Shown here: one piece after another, positions 41,262 through 50,447 of the stretch | Layout of the letters: each line of letters begins with the position of its first letter | Position numbering within the stretch: the stretch's first letter is position 1 | Origin: Streptomyces sp. NRRL S-1022 | GTDB lineage: Bacteria; Actinomycetota; Actinomycetes; Streptomycetales; Streptomycetaceae | Assembly: GCF_000720135.1 (NCBI RefSeq) | Contig: NZ_JOIU01000011.1 | Coordinates: 62,001 to 126,000, forward strand | Reading direction: 5' to 3' | DNA length: 64,000 bases | Translations under genes and position numbers: made by a program | The notes under the pieces: model-generated | Seen by the model: only the letters and a program-made list of their open reading frames with translations | Database searches by the model: none | Told to the model about the DNA's origin: nothing

Positions 41262-41960
41262 ATGGGTGACCTTGGGCCCGTGACCGACAACATCACAGCG
41301 GGATCGCCCGCGTCTGACACTTCCTTGCCTGGCGACGGATACGTCGGAGACCCCGCGGTGCGGGCGGAGTGGGACAACCGATACGCCGACCGACAACAGC
41401 TGTGGAGCGGCCGGCCCAACGGTGCGCTCGTGGCCGAGGTCGCCGGGCTCACGCCCGGGCGGGTGCTCGACGTCGGCTGCGGCGAGGGCGCGGACGCCGT
41501 CTGGCTCGCGCGCGGCGGCTGGGACGTGACCGCGCTCGAGGTCTCGGGCGTGGCGCTGGAGCGGGCGGCCGGGCACGCGCGGGACGCAGGCGTCGCCGTT
41601 CGCTGGGTACACGCCGAGCTGACGGAAGCAGCGCTCCCGCCGGCCTCCTTCGACCTGGTCTCCGCGCAGTATCCAGCCCTGCTGCGCACCCCCGACGCCG
41701 CAGCCGAGCGAGCGCTGCTCGCGGCCGTCGCACCCGGCGGCGTGCTGCTGCTCGTACACCACGCGGGGATGGACACCCAGCAGGCGCACGAGAGCGGCTT
41801 CGACCCGGCTGACTACGTCTGGCCCTCGATGGTCGCCGCCCTGCTCACCGACGACTGGAAGGTGGAGGTGAACGAGCAGCGACCACGCGTGTCACCCGAC
41901 GGCGGCGCCGGCGCGCACCATACCGACGACCTGGTGCTGCGTGCGCGACGGCTGCGCTGA
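41262..41960 (+). CDS. SAM-dependent methyltransferase, class I
   Basis: The 232-residue protein has the Rossmann-type methyltransferase core: motif I VLDVGCGEGADAVWLARGGWDVTALEVS near residues 75-100, and a mid-domain SFDLVSAQYPALLRTPDAAAERALLAAVAPGGVLLLVHH. The aromatic-rich N-terminus (AEWDNRYADRQQLWSGRPNGAL) is typical of TehB/thiopurine-methyltransferase-like proteins, which methylate oxyanions or small molecules. Start uncertain: ATG 41262 or GTG 41280, neither with a good Shine-Dalgarno. Confidence 0.85.
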   Translation: MGDLGPVTDNITAGSPASDTSLPGDGYVGDPAVRAEWDNRYADRQQLWSGRPNGALVAEVAGLTPGRVLDVGCGEGADAVWLARGGWDVTALEVSGVALERAAGHARDAGVAVRWVHAELTEAALPPASFDLVSAQYPALLRTPDAAAERALLAAVAPGGVLLLVHHAGMDTQQAHESGFDPADYVWPSMVAALLTDDWKVEVNEQRPRVSPDGGAGAHHTDDLVLRARRLR

Positions 41961-42336
41961 GCCCTTCCGCTCGCAGCAGGCCCGGCATCTGGGCAGACCG
42001 GATGACCGAGCGGCGGAAAGCGGGCTGCGGCCTCTCATGGATCAAGGGTGTTCTCGCTACTTCGACACCGCGCAGTCGTTCCGGCTCGGGTGCCGATGAG
42101 TCGGCTGAACTACGCCGAGCCAGCCCTCCCCCGGGGCCGACCTGTCTGCGGTAGCAGCTGAGGTGCAGGCGCAACCGCCTTGGGGCTCTTGAGTTGCCCT
42201 CTCCCTGGTGGCCCCGCATTCAATGGGCCCCGGTCGTATCACCTCTGCGACCGCCCGGCCCGGCGCCGTACGCCGTCGTCCGTAGCGCACTCGAGGTCCG
42301 GCTCGGGCACCCGGGTAGCTCTGGGACACTGCTGCC
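41961..42336. other. Intergenic stretch without a recognisable gene
   Basis: The frames give no family match, and no strong hairpin follows the methyltransferase. The right end is the promoter region of the gene at 42337. Confidence 0.4.
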
Positions 42337-42879
42337 GTGTCGGCTTTGTTTCCCGCTTTGACCGCAGTGTTCGGTGCGGCACTCGGTGTCGCGACCACCT
42401 ATTTCGTCAACAGGTCCACCATGCGGCTCAACCTGGAGCACGAGTACGACCGCACGCTGCGCGACAAGCGGCTGGCGGCCCACCAGGCGCTCTTCCACCT
42501 CACCCGGCAGATCCCGCGGCACTGGCTGCTGATCCCGGTACCCATGCGATCGGACCTGCTGCCGGTCCGCGCCTCCTTCCGCAACTGGTACTTCGCCGAG
42601 GAGGCCCACGGGATGTTCCTGTCGCAGGGCTCCAAGCGGGCCTACCTCGCCCTGGAGGACGCCCTCGACAACGTGCTGTTCGTGAGGTCGCCGGACGGCC
42701 ACAGCAAGACGGCGGACCGGGCGGACACGCCCCTGACCCCGGGCGAGCTGGACGACCTGCAGCGGCTGGCCAGCGAGCTGCGCCACCAGCTCGTCGCGGA
42801 CATCGGCGGGTCCAATCCGCCGCGCACGCGCTCCACCCGCCCCGACCCCACCTTGCGGGGCATGCCGGACCCGTTCTAG
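42337..42879 (+). CDS. Membrane-anchored hypothetical protein
   Basis: The 180-residue protein has an N-terminal hydrophobic anchor (residues 3-24), then a helical, charged domain (RLNLEHEYDRTLRDKRLAAHQALFHLTRQIPRHW) and a disordered C-terminal tail. The domain resembles small helical proteins with membrane anchors seen across Streptomyces, but no family was identified. GTG 42337 is the only start near the hydrophobic segment. Its stop codon overlaps that of the convergent phosphatase gene within TCTAGA. Confidence 0.7.
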   Translation: MSALFPALTAVFGAALGVATTYFVNRSTMRLNLEHEYDRTLRDKRLAAHQALFHLTRQIPRHWLLIPVPMRSDLLPVRASFRNWYFAEEAHGMFLSQGSKRAYLALEDALDNVLFVRSPDGHSKTADRADTPLTPGELDDLQRLASELRHQLVADIGGSNPPRTRSTRPDPTLRGMPDPF

Positions 42880-44045
42880 ACCGCCGGCCGCGCCGCCGGA
42901 ACGGACCGCAGGAAGGCGACGAGTTCGCCGGCCACGCCCGGTGCCGCGGCGACGACCGCGGGCACGCCGCCGGCCAGCTCGATCTCCTCGGCGACGCCGC
43001 CGGCCGCCGTCACCAGCGCGATGCCCGCCGCGTAGTCCCAGCGGCCGAGGTCCACGCCCACGTACGCGTCGAGCGTGCCAGTGGCCACCGCCAGCTGGTC
43101 GCAGCAGGCGGAGCCGATCCGGCGGAAGTCGCGGGCGCGCGGCAGGAGGTGTTCCATCAACCGTAGCGAGACCGGCCGCTTGGCAGGGTCGTGCGGGACG
43201 CCCACGGACACCACCGCCTCGGCCAGCGAGCCTGTGGACCGGCAGGCCAGTGGCAGCGTGCCCGTCGGGCCGTGCTCGCCGGTCGCGGCCCAGGCGCCGT
43301 CCGCCGGCCGCCGGATGACGGCCGCCAGCGGGACGCCGTCGCGGTACGCCGCGACGCTGACCGCGTAGTCGGGCCGCCCCAGGACGAAGTTGCCCGTGCC
43401 GTCCACCGGGTCCAGGATCCACTCAACGCCGCTGGTGCCGGGGTGGCTGCCCGACTCCTCCGCGAGGATCGCGTCGTCCGGGCGGTGACCGCGGATCTCG
43501 GCGATCGCCGCCTCCTCCGCCGCCCGATCCGCCGTCGTCACCAGGTCGTGCGCCCCCTGCTTGGCGGCGACCTCGACCCGCCCGCTGGCCACCACGTCCC
43601 GGACCGCCCGCGCCGCCAGCCCGGCGGCCCGTACGGCCACCGCGGTCAGCGGCCCCTGGCCCTCACCCTCCTCACGCAGGTCGGGCAGGGTGAGCACTCC
43701 CCGCACGCCGCCGGCGCGGCGGATCAGAGCGGCGACCTCCTCGTCCCCGCGGAGGCCCCCGGCTTCCGCGGGGCGCAGGCCGGAGGCGTCCGGGCAATGC
43801 GTGACCCGCACCACGTAGGCGTAGGCGGGCGCGGCTTCCGCTCCGGTGCGGACCAGGGCGGCCACCCGTCCCCCGATGCCGTACCTCTTCCGCAGGCCGG
43901 CCATCAACGCGGCCTCGCGGTTCACCGTGGGCAGGCCCAGCGACACCGGCACGGTGACGCCGGCTTCGCCTCCACCCGCCTCCTCGACCAGCAAGGCGCC
44001 GTCGGCGGTGACGAGCAGGACGCGCGGGCTGGAGTCGCTCGTCAT
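42876..44045 (-). CDS. Nudix-like domain fused to inositol monophosphatase-family enzyme
   Basis: The 389-residue protein joins two domains. Residues 1 to about 110 look like a degenerate Nudix fold (PRVLLVTADGALLVEEAGGG, AYAYVVRVTH) without the G-x5-E-x7-REUxEE box. Residues 120-389 are an inositol monophosphatase-like domain with all three metal motifs: EESGSHPG, DPVDGTGNFVLGRP near residue 210, and GRWDYAAGIALVTAAGG near residue 340. It probably dephosphorylates a sugar or inositol phosphate or a nucleotide such as PAP. The Nudix part is likely regulatory. A promoter must lie in 44046-44150. Confidence 0.85.
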   Translation of the reverse strand: MTSDSSPRVLLVTADGALLVEEAGGGEAGVTVPVSLGLPTVNREAALMAGLRKRYGIGGRVAALVRTGAEAAPAYAYVVRVTHCPDASGLRPAEAGGLRGDEEVAALIRRAGGVRGVLTLPDLREEGEGQGPLTAVAVRAAGLAARAVRDVVASGRVEVAAKQGAHDLVTTADRAAEEAAIAEIRGHRPDDAILAEESGSHPGTSGVEWILDPVDGTGNFVLGRPDYAVSVAAYRDGVPLAAVIRRPADGAWAATGEHGPTGTLPLACRSTGSLAEAVVSVGVPHDPAKRPVSLRLMEHLLPRARDFRRIGSACCDQLAVATGTLDAYVGVDLGRWDYAAGIALVTAAGGVAEEIELAGGVPAVVAAAPGVAGELVAFLRSVPAARPAV

Positions 44046-45017
44046 GGTTTCCCCTTACCGTACGGGCGGGCCTGGGCCGGGCTGCAGCGGTCGGCGACTG
44101 CCATCGTAGGGCGTCTGACCGCTCCTCGCGGTCGGCTGTGACGGGATCACGGGGTGGAGGTGGGCAGCTTCCGGCTCGGGCCCCGCGCGGATGGCGGAGC
44201 CTCAGGCGGCCGGGGCGGCGTGACCGGTCAGGACGGCTCCTTCGGCCCGTACGGTGCTGGGTCGCTCCATCCTGGGGAGCCGCGCGCGCCTGGAGCCGAT
44301 GGCATTCCGAAATGCCCAAGGACTAGGGGAGCATGATGCGGATCGTCCGCGGCCCGCGTGACCGGCTCCGGCCACGGGGCGGTCATTCGGGGTCGCCGGG
44401 CCCGTCGGCGTTCTCCGGGTTGTCGTCTGCGCTCATCGGCGACCGACGCAGCCGACCCCCGCGGTGGGCCCAGAGGTCCCCGTCCACAACAACGCACCGG
44501 TCGAACTGACGAAGGAAGACCGGAGGAGAGCGGATGCGGCGCTCCTGGAAGAGCACGGGGACGGCTCCCCTCCAGCCGGGAGGAGACAGAGAAACCCGCC
44601 GAACGACGGCGACGCCGACACCAGCGGCTGATACGGAGACCCGCATCGACGTGGCGGGCATTCCTGCGTGTCGTGGTGCACCGCCGAGAATCTTCCCGAC
44701 GCTGGGCGCTTCAGCAAACCCCGTCGGGCTACGGAGCGATCCGCAGCGAACTCCCGGCGCAGCATGAGGTCGACGCAGCTGTTCGGCTGCCGCCGAGCAG
44801 CCCGCGGCCGCGCCTTCGCCGAGGACAGGGGCCTCCCCACGCCGATCCCAGACGGTGGCGGCCGCCTGGACCGAGCTGATCAGGTCCGAGGCGACCACGG
44901 GCACCTCAGGGGCTTCACCCGGGATGCCGGGGGCACCCTCAGCTCCGTGACGATCGAGGGCGGACGCACGTGCCGCTCGCGAGCGCACGAGCCGTCTCGT
45001 TCGCAGGTGGAGGAAAC
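44046..45017. other. Long stretch with at most one possible small ORF
   Basis: A plus-strand ORF 44464-44631 (55 codons, GTG start) has a protein-like composition (HNNAPVELTKEDRRRADAAL, then acid-rich) and may be a small gene or a remnant, but it lacks a ribosome-binding site. A 201-codon minus-strand frame (44383-44988) and others show no family motifs. No RNA gene, repeat or strong hairpin was seen. Confidence 0.35.
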
Positions 45018-45218
45018 ATGTTGAGGTTGAGAATCGCCGTGGCGCTGATGCTGCTCGCCGGCGCGACCGCGGTGCTCCTGCCCCTGACAGGAAAAGGCGG
45101 TCACGCGCCGGCCGTCCCCCTCGTCCTGGGCATCACGGCCTTGGGCTGCGGCGCCGTCCTGACGGTGCTGATGGCCCTGGGCTCACGGCGAGTCGGGACG
45201 AGGAGGGACGTACGGTGA
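45018..45218 (+). CDS. Two-helix small membrane protein
   Basis: The 66-residue protein has two hydrophobic helices (about 4-22 and 33-53) with a KGGH turn and a basic tail (SRRVGTRRDVR). GGAGGA lies five bases before ATG 45018. It overlaps the next ORF by GTGA, forming a two-gene unit of small membrane proteins. No family was recognised. Confidence 0.7.
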   Translation: MLRLRIAVALMLLAGATAVLLPLTGKGGHAPAVPLVLGITALGCGAVLTVLMALGSRRVGTRRDVR

Positions 45219-45331
45219 GGAACGCGCTCTCGCTGCTGCTGATACTCGCGGTGCCCGCGGCGGCCGCTTTCAGCATGTGGGCCCAGTCGGCAAGCGCCCG
45301 CGACTTCTGGCGGAGGCGCCGAGGGCGCTGA
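45215..45331 (+). CDS. Very small membrane protein, 38 residues
   Basis: GTG 45215 overlaps the upstream stop as GTGA. The product is a single hydrophobic helix (LSLLLILAVPAAAAFSMWA) followed by a basic tail RDFWRRRRGR. Coupling and topology support expression, and it may act with the 66-residue protein. It could also be a signal-peptide-like scrap. Confidence 0.5.
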   Translation: MRNALSLLLILAVPAAAAFSMWAQSASARDFWRRRRGR

Positions 45332-45472
45332 CGGTGAAGGAAATCGGCGGGGGGGACAGCGGAGGAGGCGCACCGAAACGTTCGGGGCAACTGCGCCGGG
45401 CCGCCCGACCTGCCCGCCGCCGCCCCCGCCGGCCACGGCCTGCCGGCCCGGACCGGTTCGCCGGTGACGTCA

Positions 45473-45844
45473 CTACCGTCGCTGTGCCTGGCCCTCTTCC
45501 CGCGCCTGCTGGAACGCCTCCGACATCGCCTCCGCGGCTCCGGAGAGGACACCCTTGGCCGCGCCACGGGACCCGGCCCCCTGCATCTTCTCCGGAAGCT
45601 CGGTGAGCCCGGCCGGCTTCCGCGGTCCCGATTCCAGGTCCAGACGGTTGCACGCCTCGGCGAACCGCAAGTACGTGTCGACGCTGGCGACCACGACACG
45701 AATGTCGATCTTGAGTATCTCGATGCCCACGAGGGACACCCGGATGTAGGCGTCGATCACCAGCCCCCGGTCGAGGATGAGTTCCAGGACGTCGTAGAGG
45801 CCGCTGGAACCGCCCCCGCCACCGCCCTGCCGCGCCACGGTCAT
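45473..45844 (-). CDS. Gas vesicle GvpA/GvpJ-family protein
   Basis: The 123-residue product carries the gas-vesicle structural signature: [55 protein letters not shown] in outline, where the amphipathic helix-strand-strand-helix forms the vesicle rib. An extended tail ([16 protein letters not shown]...EEGQAQRR) makes it longer than GvpA and closer to GvpJ/GvpM-like members. ATG 45844 has AAGGAG eight bases upstream. No other gvp gene is adjacent on either side, so it appears solitary. No gas vesicle can be assembled from it alone. Confidence 0.9.
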   Translation of the reverse strand: MTVARQGGGGGGSSGLYDVLELILDRGLVIDAYIRVSLVGIEILKIDIRVVVASVDTYLRFAEACNRLDLESGPRKPAGLTELPEKMQGAGSRGAAKGVLSGAAEAMSEAFQQAREEGQAQRR

Positions 45845-46276
45845 CACGACCACTCCTTGTCATCGATCGCGCACGATCCCGTCGACGTCACACCGGCCGC
45901 GACGACGGCTGCCAGGTACGTCTGACCCCCTGCACCGGGACCAAACACCTGTGCGGTCGGCACCTCGCGAGACGCCCGGTGGCCGTGTGGTCTCGACGGC
46001 TCCGAGGGTCCGCCGACGCTCCCCGGTGGCTCTTTCCCACAGTGACCTGCGTGCTGTGGCGGGTCGCACATCCACACCAGCAAGTGATCGTCGCCGCGTC
46101 AGCGATTCTCGGCGCGGTCCTGGGGCTGCGGTCGGGCCGCTGGATCAACGCCTGGCAGAGGTTCCTGCGCCGCTTGTTCCGACAGCCCCGTCCCCCTCGA
46201 CGCCGTCACCATAGACACACTGTGATCGCCCGCACGACCTCGTCAGGCATGCCGACCGGGGGCTCTTCCGGGGTAC
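45845..46276. other. Intergenic stretch, possible membrane-protein remnant
   Basis: A plus-strand frame near 46030-46200 reads LWRVAHPHQQVIVAASAILGAVLGLRSGRWINAWQRFLRRL, which resembles a one-helix membrane protein, but no start with ribosome-binding site or family was found. The left end carries the gvpA promoter. Confidence 0.35.
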
Positions 46277-46378
46277 ATGGCCGTCATGTTCTTCTTCAGC
46301 AACCGGATCGGCTGCCTCGGTTCCCTGCTCATCAGCGTGATCGGGACTGCGATCCTGTACCTGATCTTCTCGCGGTGA
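46277..46378 (+). CDS. 33-residue membrane protein of a conserved actinobacterial type
   Basis: The product reads MFFFSNRIGCLGSLLISVIG after three or so optional residues and ends in a hydrophobic helix plus SR. Short proteins of the form F-F-x-x-N-R-x-G-C-x-G-S-L-L-x-S are common in actinobacteria and probably sit in the cytoplasmic membrane; their role is unknown. The ATG at 46277 or the one at 46286 could start translation. It is shorter than most annotation cut-offs. Confidence 0.65.
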   Translation: MAVMFFFSNRIGCLGSLLISVIGTAILYLIFSR

Positions 46379-46602
46379 CGCGCCCGTTCCGTCCCCGCGT
46401 CGGCGGCCCTCGCGCACCCGGGCCGCCGCTCGCGCCTCCACCGCCCTGCGTGACTCCTTCGCCGGTGCCGCGGACAGGGGAGTTATCGCTGCTGGTCGGC
46501 CCACCGCGGTCCACGGACCGGATCGGCCGGCATCAGCGGCTCGATCCGGTCCCACATCGCATCAGTGCTCACTGATCGGACAGTCACATCCGATCAACTG
46601 AC

Positions 46603-48114
46603 TCACCGACGTAGTTTGGCCGACGGCGAGGTGGCGGCGCCGTTCAGGCAGTGGTCGAGGAGTTCGTGCATGCGGGGGCCGGGGAGAGAGGGGTTGGCCG
46701 CGGCGCCCTCCGCGGTGCGCGAGTCACAGAGGAGGACCTCCAGGGCTTCCGGTGTCAAGCTCGGGTTGGCGGCGGCCGCCCGGCGTACCGACTCATTGGG
46801 ATCTTCCACCGGGACCTCGGGCAGGGTGGGGTCGGACGCGGCCAGGGCCCGTATGCCGGGATCAGGGTGGCCGATGAGGTGGGCCCAGCCGGTGCGGGGA
46901 AACGCGGGCAGGGTCAGCAGGTGTGGGCGGTGGGCCAAGCGGGTGACGAAGACGTCCCGCAGGAGGTGGGCCGGAGCAAGGGGGTGGTGGCAGGCCAGCA
47001 GGATCCGTACCTCCTCGTCGTCGTCCTGCGCGAGTGTCGCGGCGAGTTCCGCGGGCAGGCCGGGGAAGCACGCCGCGACCCGGCGAAGCACTGGTTCCCT
47101 GGACTCCGCGCAGGCGGCGAACCAGTCGGGCGAGGGCTCGTCGGTCGGCTCGGTGATCGGGCAGGTGCAGTCCGGGCCGTGTCCGATGACCCTGTCGATC
47201 GCCCAGTACTCGGCCCAGGTGCGGGGGAAGGGGTGGAGGTCTGCGCGCATCCGCACGTCCTCGTCCGGGTCCTCTCTCAGCTCCGCCACGAGGTCCGGTC
47301 CCAGGTCGGGCCGGGCGGCTACCAACTCGCGGATTCTCGCATCGGGATGGCGGGCGAGCCGGGCGACGGCGTCGACCTGAATGTGGGGGTTCCGGGTCAG
47401 GGGTTGCACCGTGCCGTCCGCGAAGCACTGCTCGATGAGCGCGGGAGACAGGGCACACCTGCCGAACACGAGCGGCTTGCCGCGGGAGCCGTAGGACGGC
47501 AGCCTGGCTTCCACCCGCTCTGGATCCAGCACCCAGCTGCGCTCCCGCGCCGCCTTCCGCACCGCGGGGTCGGGGTCGTCGAGCAGGGCTTCCCGCTGCG
47601 CGGCGGTGAGCGACTGCCACTCCCAGGTCGCACGTTCACGGAGCCGGGGGTGCTCGTGCCCGGCCATGGAGCGGTGGAAGGACAGAGGGATCTGCCGGGA
47701 GGAAACGAGCTCCCCGACGATCTCGTTCGCGGTGAGCGTGCCGTCTTCGCCCCCGTCTGGGGCGGTCAGGAGAGTGACGAGGATGTCGTCGGGCAGTGGT
47801 CGGACCCATCGCGGGCGGAGATGGGCGGGGGTGCCGCCGGCGAGCCACCCGCGGACGATGCCCGACGGGTCCGTCGCCAAGGGGGCGAGTCGTGCCGGGT
47901 CGATGTGCCGGTTCTGCGCGAGCGCGCGGCGGATCACTTTGTCCGGGTGGTTCAGGGCTGCGTCGATGACGGCGTCGGGCAGGTCACGACCCGCGCACAT
48001 CAGCGGGCCGGCCTCACCGGCCGCTGAATCCACCAGGCGTATCAGGACGTCGGAGGGTGCTGCCGGATTGAAGGCGATGCCGCGCAGCCACGGTTCGTGC
48101 AGAGAGTCGGACAC
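46603..48114 (-). CDS. LRV/HEAT-type helical repeat protein
   Basis: The 503-residue protein is built from degenerate short helical repeats with D-P/N-P turns: AFNPAAPSDVLIRLV, NHPDKVIRRALAQN, DDPDPAVRKAARE, RHPDARIRELVAARP, EDPDEDVRMRADL, GHPDPGIRALAASDP, DPNESVRRAAAANPS. This is the pattern of leucine-rich-variant (LRV)/HEAT-like repeats that form solenoids for protein-protein binding. A CTCPITEP segment may bind metal as in LRV proteins, which can carry an Fe-S site. There is no catalytic motif, signal or membrane helix. The function is unknown and there is no operon partner. Confidence 0.8.
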   Translation of the reverse strand: MSDSLHEPWLRGIAFNPAAPSDVLIRLVDSAAGEAGPLMCAGRDLPDAVIDAALNHPDKVIRRALAQNRHIDPARLAPLATDPSGIVRGWLAGGTPAHLRPRWVRPLPDDILVTLLTAPDGGEDGTLTANEIVGELVSSRQIPLSFHRSMAGHEHPRLRERATWEWQSLTAAQREALLDDPDPAVRKAARERSWVLDPERVEARLPSYGSRGKPLVFGRCALSPALIEQCFADGTVQPLTRNPHIQVDAVARLARHPDARIRELVAARPDLGPDLVAELREDPDEDVRMRADLHPFPRTWAEYWAIDRVIGHGPDCTCPITEPTDEPSPDWFAACAESREPVLRRVAACFPGLPAELAATLAQDDDEEVRILLACHHPLAPAHLLRDVFVTRLAHRPHLLTLPAFPRTGWAHLIGHPDPGIRALAASDPTLPEVPVEDPNESVRRAAAANPSLTPEALEVLLCDSRTAEGAAANPSLPGPRMHELLDHCLNGAATSPSAKLRR

Positions 48115-48269
48115 CGCGTCATCCTGCCACCCCGCCTCCTCAACCGGGCCGCCCGGCGGTTACCTCGTCGGCGCTTTCCGGCGTCTCCGTCTGCCAGGCT
48201 TTGGGCCGGGTGGCACGGCCTCGCTCATCATGCGCGCGCTGGCCGTACGCGGCGATCCGTCGCCCGGCA

Positions 48270-48480
48270 GCTCGGCATGGCCCTGCGCGCCTACGTCAAC
48301 AGAAACCTGCGCGGCAAGCCCCAGCCGGTAGGCTTCCGGCCGCTCGCGGCCCGCGCCGTCACGCGCTGGCTCCTCACCACCCCGACGCCCTGCCCGGAGG
48401 CGACCGGCTCCAGCTCAAAGCCGTCCTGGCCGACAGCCCGGAACTCACCGCTCTCTCAGAGCACGTGCTGTGGGATCGAG
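48270..48480 (+). mobile_element. ISL3-family transposase remnant
   Basis: The pieces LRAYVNRNLRGKPQ and, after a shift, DALPGGDRLQLKAVLADSPELTALSEHV match the C-terminal region of ISL3 transposases (L-x-x-x-D-R-L-Q-L-K-A-V-L-A-x-S-P-E-L). It is short and frameshifted. In the following 100 bp a VRIEYERRGDFDNAALNALHA reading resembles the start of an acetyltransferase and may be another scrap. Confidence 0.6.
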
Positions 48481-48618
48481 GAGTGAGGATCGAGTACGAG
48501 CGGCGGGGCGACTTCGACAACGCTGCGCTCAACGCGCTGCATGCCGACCGTTCGGCCGATGATTCCCGGCCCGTGCGGGAGTCTGTCTTCCGACAGCAAC
48601 ATTCTGGAAGGCGGCCTC

Positions 48619-49380
48619 ATGACGACCCTGCACGACTTGCTCGAAGCCCACGTCGATGCCGGTACGCTGCCGGGAGCGGTCGGCCTCGTGGCCCGGGGTG
48701 ACCAGGTCGAGGTGGCGGCCGTCGGCGCGCAGGAAGTGGGCGGCGGCGCCCCGATGGCGCGGGACTCCATCTTCCGGGTCGCCTCGATCACCAAGTCCGT
48801 CACCGCCGCCGCACTGCTGATCCTCGTGGAGGAGCGCAGGATCGCTCTGGACGACCCGATCGGGATGTGGCTGCCGGAGCTGGGGAAGCCGGTGGTCGTA
48901 CGCACGCCGGCGAGCCCGGTGGACGACGTGGTGCCGGCCGACCGGCCCATCACCGTATTCGACGTGCTGGCCTCCCAGGCCGGGTACGGATTCCCCTCCG
49001 ACTTCACATTGCCGGCGGTGCAGGAGTTGTTCACGGTGCAAAAGGACGGCCGGGTGCCGAGCAACTTCCCGCCGGCCGACGAGTGGATGGCGGCGCTCGG
49101 CCGCATCCCACTGCTGTACCAACCGGGCGCCGCCTGGCTGTACGACACCTGCTCCGTCCTCCAGGGGGTACTGATTTCGCGGGTCACCGGACAGCCGCTG
49201 CCGGAGTTCCTGACGGAGCGGATCCTCGGGCCGCTGGGCATGGTGGACACCGCCGCGGCTGAGCAGCCAAAGTCCGGGGCAGGGCATGCCGGTCGGCCCA
49301 GCGCGCCCGCAGCCGTTGGCGACGGCTTGGCTGGGGCGGTCCCGCAGGTGACGACGCGGATGCGGAAGGCACCCTACTGA
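48619..49380 (+). pseudogene. Beta-lactamase/serine hydrolase, C-terminally truncated
   Basis: The gene encodes the first two thirds of a class C beta-lactamase-like serine hydrolase: start MTTLHDLLEAHVDAGTLPGAVGLVARG, catalytic SxxK as SITK near residue 60, and PGAAWLYDTCSVLQGVLISRVTG, where the Tyr of the Y-x-N motif is present but the Asn is replaced. After ILGPLGMVDTAAAEQP (about residue 215) the sequence diverges into low-complexity and stops; the HxG/KTG region is missing. Intact members hydrolyse esters or peptides. It is likely inactive. Confidence 0.75.
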
Positions 49381-49824
49381 GGGTAGAGGTCAGACCGCGA
49401 TGCCGGGAGGTCAAAGGCCGTTGCAGCAGGCCGAGTTACTGCGTGCCACACCGCTGCAAGACGGCATCCCTTCAACCGGACAGCACCACGAGCGCTTGCA
49501 GGGGCTACTGCGCGCGCACGGGCTGGAACGAGGCAGGGCCTGCTGAGCGTCGAAGAGAGGAGCCGCGTGGTCGGATGGCAGGGCGATGGTCAGGTGGCGT
49601 CTGCGGGCGCCGTCCGTGGTGCCGGGCGCGGCGCTGGAGCCGAAGCGGGCGCGGATGTCGATGACGACGCCGGTGGCGGCCTGGCGGCAGGCCTGTCCGC
49701 GGACGCGCTGCAGCAGGCGCCTACGGCGTCGGCGGGCGACGGCAACGGACTACGCTCTTGCCGTACGGGCGCTGTCCATTACCGGCTCGCTACGAGCCGA
49801 CGGGTGCGTGCGTCACCTCGGGCC
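49381..49824. other. Intergenic stretch without a recognisable gene
   Basis: Frames across this stretch give Gly/Ala/Arg-rich translations only. No operator, hairpin or mobile-element motif was recognised. Confidence 0.35.
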
Positions 49825-50175
49825 TTACTTCTGTGGCCACTGTCCGGTGATCCTGCCGTCGGGCGTCAGGGTGAACCGGGTTCCGTCCATATCCGTCGTG
49901 GCACTGGCTCGCGTGCCGTACGCCTTCATGGTGAAGTCCTCCGCTTTGCCCATGTACACGTGCGCCTCAGCGGCGCGGCTCCACGAGTTGACCCGTACCT
50001 GTACTCCCCAGTGGTTCACTTGCGGCCCATCCCGCCAGGGCCCCCAGCTGCTCTGCGGTAGCAGCCCTGTGCCTCGGCCCGAGAAGACGTACCAGCTCGC
50101 GAGGCCAAGCAGGGTCACGGCGGCGGCGAGCGCAAACGCGGTCGACCGGCGACTGATGCGGGAGGAGAAAGCCAC
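49825..50175 (-). CDS. Secreted or membrane-anchored small protein
   Basis: The 116-residue protein has a signal or anchor (FALAAAVTLLGLASWYVF, residues 13-30) and a soluble part with many aromatic and charged residues (WGPWRDGPQVNHWGVQVRVNSW) and a beta-rich end (RASATTDMDGTRFTLTPDG). It has no Cys and no recognised family. The start ATG at 50175 is supported by the signal position. It lies upstream of, and divergent from, the zinc protease gene. Confidence 0.65.
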   Translation of the reverse strand: MAFSSRISRRSTAFALAAAVTLLGLASWYVFSGRGTGLLPQSSWGPWRDGPQVNHWGVQVRVNSWSRAAEAHVYMGKAEDFTMKAYGTRASATTDMDGTRFTLTPDGRITGQWPQK

Positions 50176-50447
50176 TTGATGGGTTCCTTCATGGTTCGGG
50201 GAGCGCTTCGCCGCCGCAGTCCAAGACGGTCTGCGGCCGGGCCGCGTTCCTGACCGCCGGGGTCAATCGGCTGACCGACCCCTCCCTGTCCTGGTTGTGC
50301 CGGGGGACCTGGCTGTTCTTCGCCTCGTCGTGCAGGCGGACGTACCAGTCGCCGTGGATGGGAAGGGGATGGGGATGTCCTCGTTCGGGGTAGGCGAGCG
50401 GAACGACGCGGGGCGGTCCGGCGCGCTGCTTGAGGGAGGGCCAACGT

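Noticed and set aside
44383..44988. 201-codon minus-strand ORF
   Set aside because: No family motif, no ribosome-binding site, and composition like neighbouring non-coding frames.
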